Shown here piece by piece: positions 35,728 through 47,700 of a stretch of 64,000 bases of DNA. Source of the DNA: Symbiodinium kawagutii (lineage: Eukaryota; Sar; Dinophyceae; Suessiales; Symbiodiniaceae); assembly GCA_009767595.1 (NCBI GenBank), contig VSDK01004678.1:73421-137420 (forward strand), given 5' to 3'. The position numbers and the translations under genes are program-made. The notes below the pieces were generated by a model that saw nothing but the letters and a program-made list of their open reading frames with translations, ran no database searches and was not told the DNA's origin. The number at the start of each line of letters is the position of its first letter. Positions within the stretch are counted from its first letter, which is position 1.

Positions 35728-38700
35728 GATGTCTCGGAACGTGATGAACCATTGGTGACTCACTGTTCATATCTCATCATGTTCCACGGAGAAAAAACAT
35801 TGGAGAACATATTCGAGTTTTTCCAAGTCCAGGCCTGCGCTGGTGCGACCGGAGGCCCTCCATGTGGACATCTCTTGACATCTCTTGACATCTCTTGACA
35901 CCTTTCAGAATTTGAGAGAACGACTCAGAATGACTTGACTCTCCAGCTTTCTTGATTTTTGCGTGCAGGACAGGGTGGGCCTCCTGCTCAAATGGGCGGG
36001 GGCTACGGAGGGGGCTATGGAGGAGGTTATGGAGGTCCGCAGACGTGCAGTGGCACCATCAAAGCAGCGTGGCAAAATTGGAGAGTGCAAGCTGTATGCA
36101 AGCTGTGATCACCAGAATGATTGGCCACGACACAGTACGTCCTGTTACAATGTCAACTGCGGAGCCAAGGTGTGGTTTCCTGAGAAGGGATATGGCTTCT
36201 GGGCAGAATAAATGATTCCAAGGAGTCTTCTTTTTCTTTTTCTTCCTGAACAGTCCCGAATACAATGCATGTACTCAATTCTTGTGGCTAAAATCCGCAA
36301 CCCTCAATATATATACATGTAGGCTCTGACGGGAAATGTTGAAGTCGGGTCCTTTTCTCTCTGAGCTGGGAAATAGTTTGATCATGTTTGATTAATCTTG
36401 AAAGGACGACGCATTAGTTTGAAAACTCCAAAACTGTACGGCAAGTCATCGATGTTTACTGGCGACCTTTCCTCCACCAGATGATGCCGATCCGATTCCC
36501 TTTCGACTTCCCTTGCTCACATTTTCTCACTACTTTCCTTCTCGTATCAGGTTTCATCACTTTAGACAACGGCATGGGAGATGCCTTTGTTGGGAGCAAT
36601 GCATTTCCGCCGGGCATGAGTCCAACAGAAGGCCTGGCGGCTGGGAAATCATGGCTTCCCTACGTACACCCATGGAACTGGCACATTGAATACATTGAAT
36701 GAATGAACTTAGTGAGTGACCTTGTATCTGCATGGTTTTCTCATGTTTTGTTTTTGTCCTTGAATGCCTTTGAGTCTTTTCTACACCATGTACACATATA
36801 TCTATATATGTACGTATTAAGTACGTATATATCTATATACAATGTATATAATAAGTATTCCTTCATTTCTCATAGGTTTATTGCTTTGTTTATATGGTTT
36901 ATAAGGATTCCTTATATAATAAGGATTCCTTTTCTTTGTTTTGCTTCGTTTTCGCATGGTCCAGGTTTACGGATCAGCTGCGCGGCACAGTGGAACAATG
37001 ACAAGCAGAAGTTCACAGCGGTCGAGGTGCCCCAGCTTTAGCGCAGGAAATGTGACGCGAGTTGCTCTGTGCTGAGAGCTTTGCCTCAAGGTCTTTCCTT
37101 AGCATTCCTTAGCACTGAAGCTTAATCATGCTTAATTCCCATCATTCAGACTCCGCATGAGACGTTGCCTACAACACACTTTTCATATCAACATTCACTG
37201 CATTCATGTCTTTCCCCACCTTGAAAGCCATTCCCATCATTCCCATCATTCCCGTTGCCAGGTCTTTGATGGCTCCAAAGGGAAGGGCAAAGGCGGCGGG
37301 TCAGGCCGCTGGTGCCGGTCCGGTGGAGCTGGTGGCGGTTGAGGTTTCCATTTGGTCAGGAAGGGAAACTCAAAAGATGCGCTCTGGGAGGCGATGCCTC
37401 AGACAATTGCTTCGTGTCTGGCCTTCCGTGGCTTGGCTGGAACTTCAGACTGACCTTGTCTTGGAATCAGGATTCAGGCAGTTCTTCAAAGTCAGTTGGG
37501 TAGGAAGGTCTGAGAATTAAAGGGGTGGCCGTGGCAGTCACGTTTTCTCATTTCTTGTTTCGCAGTTGAGCACATACCCACACATTCTTCAGAAACAGTG
37601 GTTTGGTCTGCATGTTGCCATCTTGTATTGGTACTCATTTAACAATCTCAACATCTCGTGTTTTTCACCAAGTGCATTCTATTTGGGGTGTGTTGTGGGT
37701 GCACCTGCTCTGCACTCTCTCACTTTGTGTACTTGAAGATGTCAAAACTTTTGGCATTGCACGTGCAGTGCAACGGATCTACTGTACATGATAGAAGAGA
37801 CGTTCCTCACGTGTACCTTGGAAGTTTTGAAGCCTGCGATTGGCAATGCACATGACACTGTACGTGGAAGGCAGATGCAAATATTTGGATATCATGCAGT
37901 GCACCTGACTCACTTCATCTCACTTCTCATTCTGGCACTTGGCTGTTTGGATCGCAGCCAACGATCCTGTTCAGTGGCACTTCCGTGTCTTGCAAGGCGA
38001 TTTGCATTGGAACGTTTGCACATGACAACGTGACAAAATCTCACGAGATGTCATCGCTTGATACAGCTTCGTGGACTCATGTCATGAGATAGTCCTTGCC
38101 ATCTAATCCTCAAATTGAAATCTTTCATATTGCGCTGTATTTGCGCCTGCATCCGTAGCATTGTGCATTCCGCTTTTGGAGTCATGCAGACAAAGGCTGT
38201 ACCTTCTCATAAAGATCCTCCGCAAGTGAAGAACGGACAAATACATGGATATGTCAGCCTGGATATGCCAGCTTGCTTCCTTCGGATTCGCANNNNNNNN
38301 NNACGACGCAGCAGTTTTCACAGCACCTTTGCTACCATATCTCATGGGCAGTGCATGGCTACGATGTCGCACTACACCTGCGGTGGCATGGAACATGGTC
38401 CTGAACGTGGCACATGGTGGCACATGGTGGTACATTGCGACACCGTAAGCTGCTACTCAAGGATCGCAGCACAGTGGTATCCCGTGGCGCCCAAAGGGCC
38501 GCAATGACAGGCGTTCGACCTGGACGTGGACAGGGCCCGGCTTGGAGGCTCCGAAAGGCCACCATGCCATAGCGATCCAATGTTTTGATCGCAATCGAAT
38601 CCATTGCTTTGACCTTGCAGATTCTTGAGGATTCAACTGATTCAACGGGTTTCCCATGGTTTCCCCTCAAATCTCGAACCGAGGTTGGACATCAATGAGA

Positions 38701-41700
38701 CAAAACTCCAAGAGATCTTCGGCTCTTATGGCACAGTGGTCAGCTGCAAGGTGCCTCGACCCCATGCCTTGAGCACGCGCCGCGGCTGGGTTGACCACCT
38801 TTGTGTAGGTCCCGTGCTAGGTTTATGATGGTTTATGTTGGGTTGATATTGAGGAAGTCGCCAAGTTGAAGTTGTGCAAATCCGAAGAGTGGTTTTCAAA
38901 ACGCCTGAAATCGGGGGATTAAACACTGCATTCTACTCTAAAAGTATCTGAAAGTAGTCTTCAGCGGTAAGGTTTGGAGGTGGATGCATAGCTGCAGAAG
39001 GACGGAGGTGGGACTCCAAGAATATGAAAGCTACGATCCATTTTCTAAAGAGTCCGTGAAGAAAAACAACGTCCAAAAGGACGTCTAAAGTCCACCAATC
39101 CCAGGGCCAGCCACTGGCCACGGCTGTCTTCAACCTTTTAATGCTTATCCCTTTTAGATTTCTTTCGCTTTGTTGCGATACTATCAAGGTTCCGGCAGCA
39201 GCACCTCAAGCACCAGCAGCGACAGTGGTGAGTGAAAACGTAGGGATTACTGGGAAACGACGTCACCCATTTTCATCAGAAAACTCTCGATTGGAATCTG
39301 TAAAGACATCGTAGGGGTCTCGTTTCCCTTGGTCGAGTACCAAATAAAAGTCGCCGCTCAGCCAAAGCAAAAACGGTGCATCAAGTTGCACCCGCACACC
39401 TTGTCCATTTGATCTGTGATTTTCGAGGAGTACAAAATGAGAAAATGTGGAGCCATGAATCGCGGCCGCTGACACGTGCACACCCACCCACACAGCATCA
39501 TTCTTTGGGAGTTCGATAGTCTGCATAGATGGCTCCATCTTGAAGTGTTCAGAGCCGCAGAAGGCCCTTTGCCAGGTGCTTCCGCGTTGTCATAAGATCA
39601 ACAAACACTGGCGCCAATGTTCCGTCCCCATCCCAGTAGGCATGATGTTGCCAAACTCTGAACTCCACACCATGCTGCAACGGGAAATCATCAAATCATC
39701 CCCCAAACCTGCTCGCTTGCTCGAGACATGTTGGAATTTGTTGGGCACTGATCCGTGGTCACGCCTTCCACCTGCAAGTGCGCGTGGAATCTGCAGTACT
39801 CCTTGTGTGTAATGTAGAAGTCAAACATATTCAAACATGGTATTCACCTCGCTGTCTTAAATAAACGAAGGGGGCAGTCAGTAGTCCATACTGCACTTGC
39901 CTTAGTTGAGCCATCTTTGGTTGAAAGCTTTTACAAATAGGAACATCCCACACATAAACAACCTGATTTGACAACACACTGCTTTGGCATCTCTGACATT
40001 TGGGCCAACAAAGCCTCGCCAAACATCATGGGTCTACACCGCGCTTTCTTTCAAAGCTATTCCTTCATCAAGACGGCTCGGGACGATTCATCGTGCTTCC
40101 AATAGAAGGCAATTCGAGCAACTTATATAACATTCAGAAGTCAACAGTTTTGTTCAGATTTTGTTTCCTGCGCTTGTTTTTTTGAGTGAATATCAGGACA
40201 AACAATTGATGCGGGCCATGCTCCATTCCAGTCACGAGCCGGGTATGAGTTTTCTCTTCACTTGAGCTGCAAGTGGCATCGATCTGCCAATGCAACCCCC
40301 AAAGGAACCCTCTGAGCCGCTTCGAGTCAGGTTGTTCATTTCTGGAACGGGTAAAGGGTTTTGAGCTTTGACTCCTACATATCGATGACAATTCCAACAT
40401 ATTCCAACAAGAAATGAAAGTGTCTAGTGTTCAATTCAGCCACTAGCAGGCGTGTTTTGTATGGGGTGGAAACAATCCAACCGACAGAAACTACCAGCCG
40501 ACTCCTCAACACTTTGCATCTAAAGGGCTTGCGCAAAAAATTGAACTACAAATCGGCTATACTGCAGTATATACAAACGACTATGTTTGCAAACAAGCCA
40601 ACGAAGCTGCAGCTGCTCCTACACAAGGCCCACTCAAAAAGCGAAAAAGTTCTGGATGCCAAACATTGAAGCTTTTTGCTCACATTTTGCAGAGATCACA
40701 AGACCAACATCAAGTCACATTCGCTTCCCTCGATGCGCAGAAGTCCTAGTATGCGGCAAGTTGGTAGACCCCGAGTTTTTCGGTGAGTTGAAACATCAAA
40801 CGAGCGTGGGATATTCTCCAAAGCAATGACTGCAGTCTGCTAAATTGAATTTTTGACCCACACAACAGATTCATTTGACAGCCTCGATTGAAGCTGCAGC
40901 GTGCTACCCTCCCTTTGAATATGAAGCAGCATCTCTAAGTTTCTATGTGAATGAAACATCTCTATGTGAAGGATTTCTTTGTGAAAGAATTCAGTGTCAC
41001 CTGTAGGAAGCGCAACTCTCTGCGAAGAATCTTACCTTTTTGAGCGGCTTGCTTTGTCCTTCGAAAATCCACACTTTCGAAAATGTACTCACAGTGGGCG
41101 GCCCATGTACATATGATTTGTGTAGGTTCAATACCTTTAGACGTCGTTACAAGAACAGAAAATGAAACGTAGGGCCAAGGGCCGCTTAGTTTCTGCAGTG
41201 ATTTTGGAGAGAATAAACCCGACTTGTTTGTGGACTGCCACGCATACAGTCACCGCAAATTGCCCTTTCTTGTACCCCGCCACTTGTTGTCATCCTCTTT
41301 CGAGTTGCCCCAAAAGCGCCAAGCTGCACAGGCTGTAAGGCAAGCAGTAAACGTTTATGGCTCTCTCTTTTGGACTCCACTTCTTCAAATCTACGGCAAA
41401 GCCTCCACAAATACCCTGGAAGCGGCAAGAAAAGCTATCGTTGTTCAGCTGAAGTTTGGATACAGTCATTCCGAGCCGTTTCTCTTTTGATTCAGTTTTT
41501 TTCTCGTTTGTTCTCTGGTTTTGGCCAGGTCTTGCCGGGTGAAGGTAGGCCTGACAGGGCGGCTTTGGTGCGCTTTGGCTCCGCGGACGAAGCCAAATGG
41601 ATCGTGGAAAGAGTTGGGGCCCCTGGCTTCGTTGTTGAAAGCTCGGAGCTGAGAGCTGATGGCGGGCCACGGGCACGCGCCAGGTCAATGGAGAAACCTT

Positions 41701-44700
41701 GGGTTTGCCCGGTCCCATCACAGTGCCTTGGACGTTGGGCATGGCATGGCGCATGGCATGGCTTGCTGTGCTGCAGGGTCTCAATGTGTCTCTGAAAGCT
41801 GTTGATCGGATTGCTAAGGTGAAGTTTGCCACTTCAAAGATGCCACAAGGACCCATGAAAAGCAGAACTTGGTGGAATTCTTATTGTCACAAGATGTCAT
41901 GTAAATTTGCCTTCGAAAGGACCCACCGGATTTGGAGGTGGTAAAGGTGGTGGCTGCAAAGGCTTTGATGGTGGCAAAGGCTGCGGCTATGGCGGCAAAG
42001 GCTTTGATGGTGGCAAAGGCTTCGACGGTGGGAAAGGCTTCGATGGTGGGAAAGGCTATGGCGGCAAAGGCTATGGCAACAAAGGTGGCTGCGGTGGCTG
42101 CGGTGGCTGCGGAGGCTGCGGTGGCTGCGGTGGCTGCGGTGGCTATGGCCAAAGCAATGGCTATGCTGGCGGTGCTGGTCAGTTCTCCCTTCCATCGAAC
42201 CAAGGGGTGCAAGCTGCACGACTTGGCTACTTGGCAAAATGTGCATGGCATCCAGTTGCATATCCAAGCGATGCATTTCTTCTTTTTTTTGCACATAGTG
42301 GTGGCTTAGTGAGTCTCAATAAGGTTTGTTACTCCTTGAACCGGGGTTGGTTTATGATGATTTGCTGTCACTTACTCTGCCTACTTTGGACAAAGCTGTG
42401 ACAGGAACCGTGAAAGCTGTGCTGGGAAACAGTGCCTCGGCACTTTTCAAGCGGATCATTCGGTCGATTTGCAAATCTGTCGGAGATTTGTTGGTCAAGT
42501 GGATTTGCGACCAATTTGTTGATGTCATTCCCCAAACATGTTGGTGCCAACATAGCTGTCTGCAGTGGTCTGGTGGCTCACCGTACTGGTCGGCCACTAG
42601 CCCAGTCTCACGCTTCGCCTGCTGAGACGAACGTCCGAGAGGGGGTGCCAACATGGGTAACAATGACACAGGAATGACATGATATGACAACAGATTCTGC
42701 TGCGTTTTCACCCACTGAGGCCTTCTGGTAAGCCCAAGTGAGGGTGGCCAGGATGTTTCAGTTCCAAGAGAATATTTGCTCGATGGAGATCCACAGGTGC
42801 GCCAAATTTCGTGCCAAACTGGGAAAGCGCTAAGGTTGATGGGCATGTTGTATTGCACAACTTTGGTGGGGGGATTTGTATCTATGACGTTGATTATATA
42901 ATGATACAGGGTGATTTCTCGAAATAGGTGTACCCCCAAAGCATCCTTATAATAGTACATAATAGTAATAAACCATCAATTTTGAGGTCCTTCATGTTTA
43001 GAAACCACCATTATGCATACATAAGTTGTATTTGTTGAACTTATTTCATCTTATTTCAGGTGGGCGGCTTGGTGTCCTTCAGTGCGCAAGTCGGTGGTGG
43101 AGACTATGGCAGAGCTCCAGGAGTGGAGAACTTGCTGCTCGCATGGCAAGCCAAGTAGAAAGCATGTGCTACCACCATGTGCTGTTAAAACTGTTACCTT
43201 TGGAAAGTCTCGTGAATTTGGCCATTGAGTTGTATTGCTTCTGTCCTTTCGGAATATCTTTTCGATTGAGCTTGACTGGTTCTCCTGCACAGTAAGAGCT
43301 CCAACACTAACGCTCAGCTGCATTGTGCACATGTTGTTTACTGCGGATCAGCGGTAAAGCCTTCTGACCTCTTGCAGGAGGTGGCATGAACCAGAGGTTC
43401 TCACCATACGGTGCTGGTGGCGGCAAAGGAGCCGCTTCCTTAGTCTCTTCCTGTCACAGTGTCGCAAAGAGAGAAATTGTGAACTGCAAGTTCCGCCGTT
43501 CGGGACCTCCATTTGTGGCTGAGGGCATGGGTGGCATGGGTGGCATGGGTGGCCAGCAGACTGGAGTTGTCAAGGCAAGGGCCTGGAACACAATCCACTT
43601 GCATTAGTTATGATTCTTGATGCATTTGGAAGGAAGCAAATTGGGAAGGAAGCAAATGCGGAAATGAAGCAAGTATTGTAGAAATCCGACCTGTGAGCCG
43701 TCCCAAGCTTCGATTCAGTGTATGATATGAGCCTGGTATATTGTAGCACAGTACAGTGTATATGTATACGTTATGCAAAGTATCACTCCATGGCAAATCT
43801 CATCCATGCTCAGCATCTCGGCTTATGAGCGCGTTTGTGGCCACCAGCCTTGAGTTTCTTCGCGAAGCTCGTTGGCTTTTGTGGTCCCAGCCCCAGAGTG
43901 GCTGCTCCTTGAGCAGCTTGATCCTTGGAGCCATAGTGATTGGCAGCCTGTGCTTCTGCCTGGGCATCTGCACAGCTTGCTGTGCCTTGTCTGCTCGGTG
44001 CAGGCTTTGGGTCTGGCATTGCGTGGCTGGGGCAGTGCAGCAGTGGGCTTCTCCTGATTTGCTTGGTGGGTCGGCTCACACGACCATTCGCAGACGGTTT
44101 CAGGAATACCGTGCATGAGCTGGATTTTACTCTGGTTTAGCCGCAACGAGACTGAGCTCAGTGAAGAAGCTCCTACGGACACTGCATCCTTTGCTGCCCT
44201 TGAAGCCCGTGAGGGCCCTGAGGTGAACTTGGACGCTGCTCAGCTTCCAGTGGTTCCTCGCCGTGCAGCCAAGGCCAAAGCATTTCCTAGGCCAGCTTTT
44301 GAACCCATTGAGTTTCCTTTGGTTTTTCCTAGGAGCAACTCTTTTCGGTTTCCAGTGATTGAGAATTCTCCTGAATTTGTTCGGGAAATTTTGAGGGCTG
44401 ATGCCCCGGAACGGTTGGCTGAGTTAGTGCCCAACCACCTCCAGTTTCTGGCTCGGGACCCTTCGTTGGAGTCTCTGCACCCTGACTGGAATCCTCTTGC
44501 TCGTGTGGGACGAGCTCTTCGTGCTGGCGTTTCGGCACATCGGGTGGTGAGCGACCTGTTTCCACGGCAAGCTCGCTCTCTTCCTTTGCCTTTTGCAAAC
44601 GCTGTCTACGTTTGTCTGAGGTGCATTTGGGAGCGCGACAGTGGGTTTTGGACCCGTGAGTACAGGCTGTATTGGAGGTTCGTCGGGGACCCCAACACTG

Positions 44701-47700
44701 GTGAGGACATCTTCCAAGCCATTTGCGTGTCTCACGCTTTCCCAACCTTTGTTGAAGCCGAAGTGTTTCTTCGAGGAGCACAACGTGATCGATGGCCTCT
44801 GGAGGTGCGGGACATCAACGACCTTTGAGCTTCCCGGACATCGTGGAGCTTGGCCAGGCCCTTATTCCTGGTCGAGTTCTGCCAACTGTGGTTTTGACTT
44901 TTACAGTTGGTGACCCAGAACAAGAAGTACGGATTTTGGCTTATTTGGTGCGATGCCGCTCCACAGGATTCATGATGCTGCTTCCAGGCAGCACCCTTGT
45001 TCAGTCAGTGCTGGATGCAATGGTGTCGGACGAAGGCTCTCAGCTGGTCGTCTTCAGGATGGTGGAAGTCAACCTGGAAGACTTCCAGAGGCAGGAAGTT
45101 TGGTCGAGGCCAAATGTTTTTGGCCGACTTTGCGGAGGAGTGTGCCCTGTTCTGCAGTCGAACCCCGGCTCTTCGTGGGGCCGCAGCCAACTCCATCGTT
45201 CGCATGCGGGTCCAGGACTCTGTAGCTCGACCCGCTTCTCGCTCAGCTTGGGGCCTTGCGGACGAGTGGATCAACGAGTTGGCGGGGGAGGACGAACTCA
45301 TGAACGAGTACCACACTGCCGAATCAGATGCTTTGCAAGAAGGGGCAGCCGAAGTTCCTGCTGGATCCGAGGGTTCAGCCGAACACGTCCACTATGGGGA
45401 GGTGCCCTTAGCAGATGCCGAGCCTCCAGAGCCTTCAGCAGTTGCTCCAGTTCATCGAGTGACGCCCTTGATGCGTGCGGAGCCCAAACGCAGCGCCGCA
45501 GTGCCCACTCCTTTGTTCTCGCAAGCTGCGGAGCCTATCGACTCTGCAACCATGGCAAGACTTCGATCGCTGGCAGGTCCTCCTCCCAAACGTTTGACTC
45601 GGAGCGAGTTGCAGCATCAGGTCCTTCCTTTCGAGCCAGCGGCCACCGAGGTTCAGGACCACTTCGCCGAGGAGCAGGCGGGCATTGCGGACGAGGAGGA
45701 GGTAGCTGCGGTTATGGCCCACAGCTCGGATCCATTGCATCAAATCCTGGCTCTTCAGCTGAAGCAGACAGCTGCACTGGCGCGACGATTGGGGTCCCAG
45801 GTACCAAAGGACCAGATCACAGCCGCCTTGGGCAGCGAGCCAGGAAGCTCGTCAAGCAACGGCGTGCGCGGTTGCGTCGCCAGGGATGCCTTTGTACGAG
45901 CTATGGAGGATGTGGTTGGAACGGGCAGGACCATTGCCCTGAATGCAGCCTCGGACATGGGGATACACTCAGGCCTGATGCGTCAGTATGTGGAACGTCG
46001 CATTGCACTGGGAGATCAAAGGCTCCTCACCTACATGGCTCAGTTCATGGCGTGCTCTTGGCAACTGGCGCACGACCAGCGAGACGAACTGGCTATGGGC
46101 TTGATGGCCCGGGGGCTGATGATGGTGGAACAGATGAGCATCGATCAGGGACGGTGCCAATTTGCTTGGCTCCTGAGCGGTATGCCGGAGCCAGACCTTC
46201 AGCAGATCACCTTGAACAAGAAGCGGCTGTCCATCAAACCGTATGCTCGCCTTGCAGCAGCACCATGGATAGCAGGCAATATCGCTTACCTCAAGGACCT
46301 CGATTACTTAGAAGGCAGACTGAAAGGGAGCAAAGGCAACGATCGCAACGACGATGCTGCAAAGGATCCCGCCAAGGACGAGGGCAAGAAGGCGGGCAAG
46401 GGTCGCAAGAAGGGCAAGAATCAGCCCAAGGAGACCGAGGGCGAGAACGCCTCTTGATGAGCCGAAGTTTTTCCTCGACTGGTGCCAAGGAGCTGCAGTC
46501 GCAATCCACAACTTTAGGAGCTGCCTCGTCGGGCTGGGCAGGCCAGGGTGAGAATGTTTTGGGAAATAATTCTAAAGGTTGCTCACCTAACTTGGAAACT
46601 CCTGCAGCTGTGGTTGATAATGATTCCACCTTCCTTCACAACTCTTTGCCACCTGAGCTTGATAGTAAGGGATTAGGTGATGAACCAATTAGTTTTTTAA
46701 GTATCATGCAAGCAGTTTTGCAATCGCAAGAGTCGGCGCACCTTGGTCTGAGTCAGTTTCTCCGACTTTCGATGCAGCCGAGTTCCCGCAAAGCGCACAG
46801 TGTCAAGCCTGGCACTGATTTGTGGCCATGTCCCGTACCCTTGTGGAGTTGGACTGGCTCTCACCACTTGTCGCCCAGACGTCGTTTGAGACGGCGCCGT
46901 TTGCAAGCCAAAGCCCAGTTGTTGCAGAAGGTGATAGGGGTTCTCAATTGGGAATGTTTAGGACACCCTTTGAAACCTCCCCCTAATGCTTGTGCTGGTA
47001 CACCCTACTCAGATAGTCAGTGGGATATGGTTTGCAGACTTGAGGGGTTGATTGACCACTTCGTTGCGGCCGATGACGTCTCGGCAGCTAGCCTGGGGCG
47101 CTGTGGTGAAAAATTCAGGAATTTGTTCGACGTTGTCAAGGAACTGCCTGCCAGTCGGGATGTGGACCTTCTAGAATTAGTGCAAAACATAGCCACGCAT
47201 TTGGATCCATATACATCTCCTAGTCCCACTTCTAAGGTTGATGTTCATAGTCCAGATAATGTTGGCCCTATAGTCTCACACGGTGATAAGCCCCAAACTC
47301 TTCACATGTCAGTTACACCGGCTAAACCCGTTAAGGCTGATAGGATTAAGTGGGAACATTCGCCAAGCTTCGATCCTATCCCATATCTCACTGATGCTCT
47401 TGTAAGAGACAGTTTCATCAATCCTGCTGCGGTCAAACTCCCTCCCAGCCAGTGGGTCGACAAACCAAAGGGGCGGGTTCATTGTTCCAAAGCAGAATTG
47501 CTGCGACTTGCCGAGAAATGGGATTCCAAAGGGGCTTGTAGGATTTTCAGATTGGACCAAGTCATCGAAGAAGAAACTGTAGGCATTTTCGCTGTGAGCA
47601 AGGATGCAACCCATGATCGCTTGATTTTGAACCCTCAAAGGGTCAATGCCAGATTGCAGAGCTACTCTCATTTCACGAAGAGCTTGGCACCTGGAGCTTT

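Noticed and set aside
36300..36330. TATATATACATG as a TATA promoter
   Set aside because: Lies inside an intron of the RNA-binding gene; dinoflagellate promoters generally lack TATA boxes.
41814..42296. Minus-strand Ala/Thr- or His/Ser-repeat frames
   Set aside because: Antisense of the Gly-rich exon 41913-42184.
44792..46456. Frame-2 open sequence over the Gag region as the N-terminal part of a 1791-residue protein
   Set aside because: From about 45110 to 46456 its composition is Arg/Ser/Gly-rich and unlike a folded protein, whereas frame 0 reads a sensible Gag-like protein. The Pol ATG at 46457 overlaps the Gag stop.
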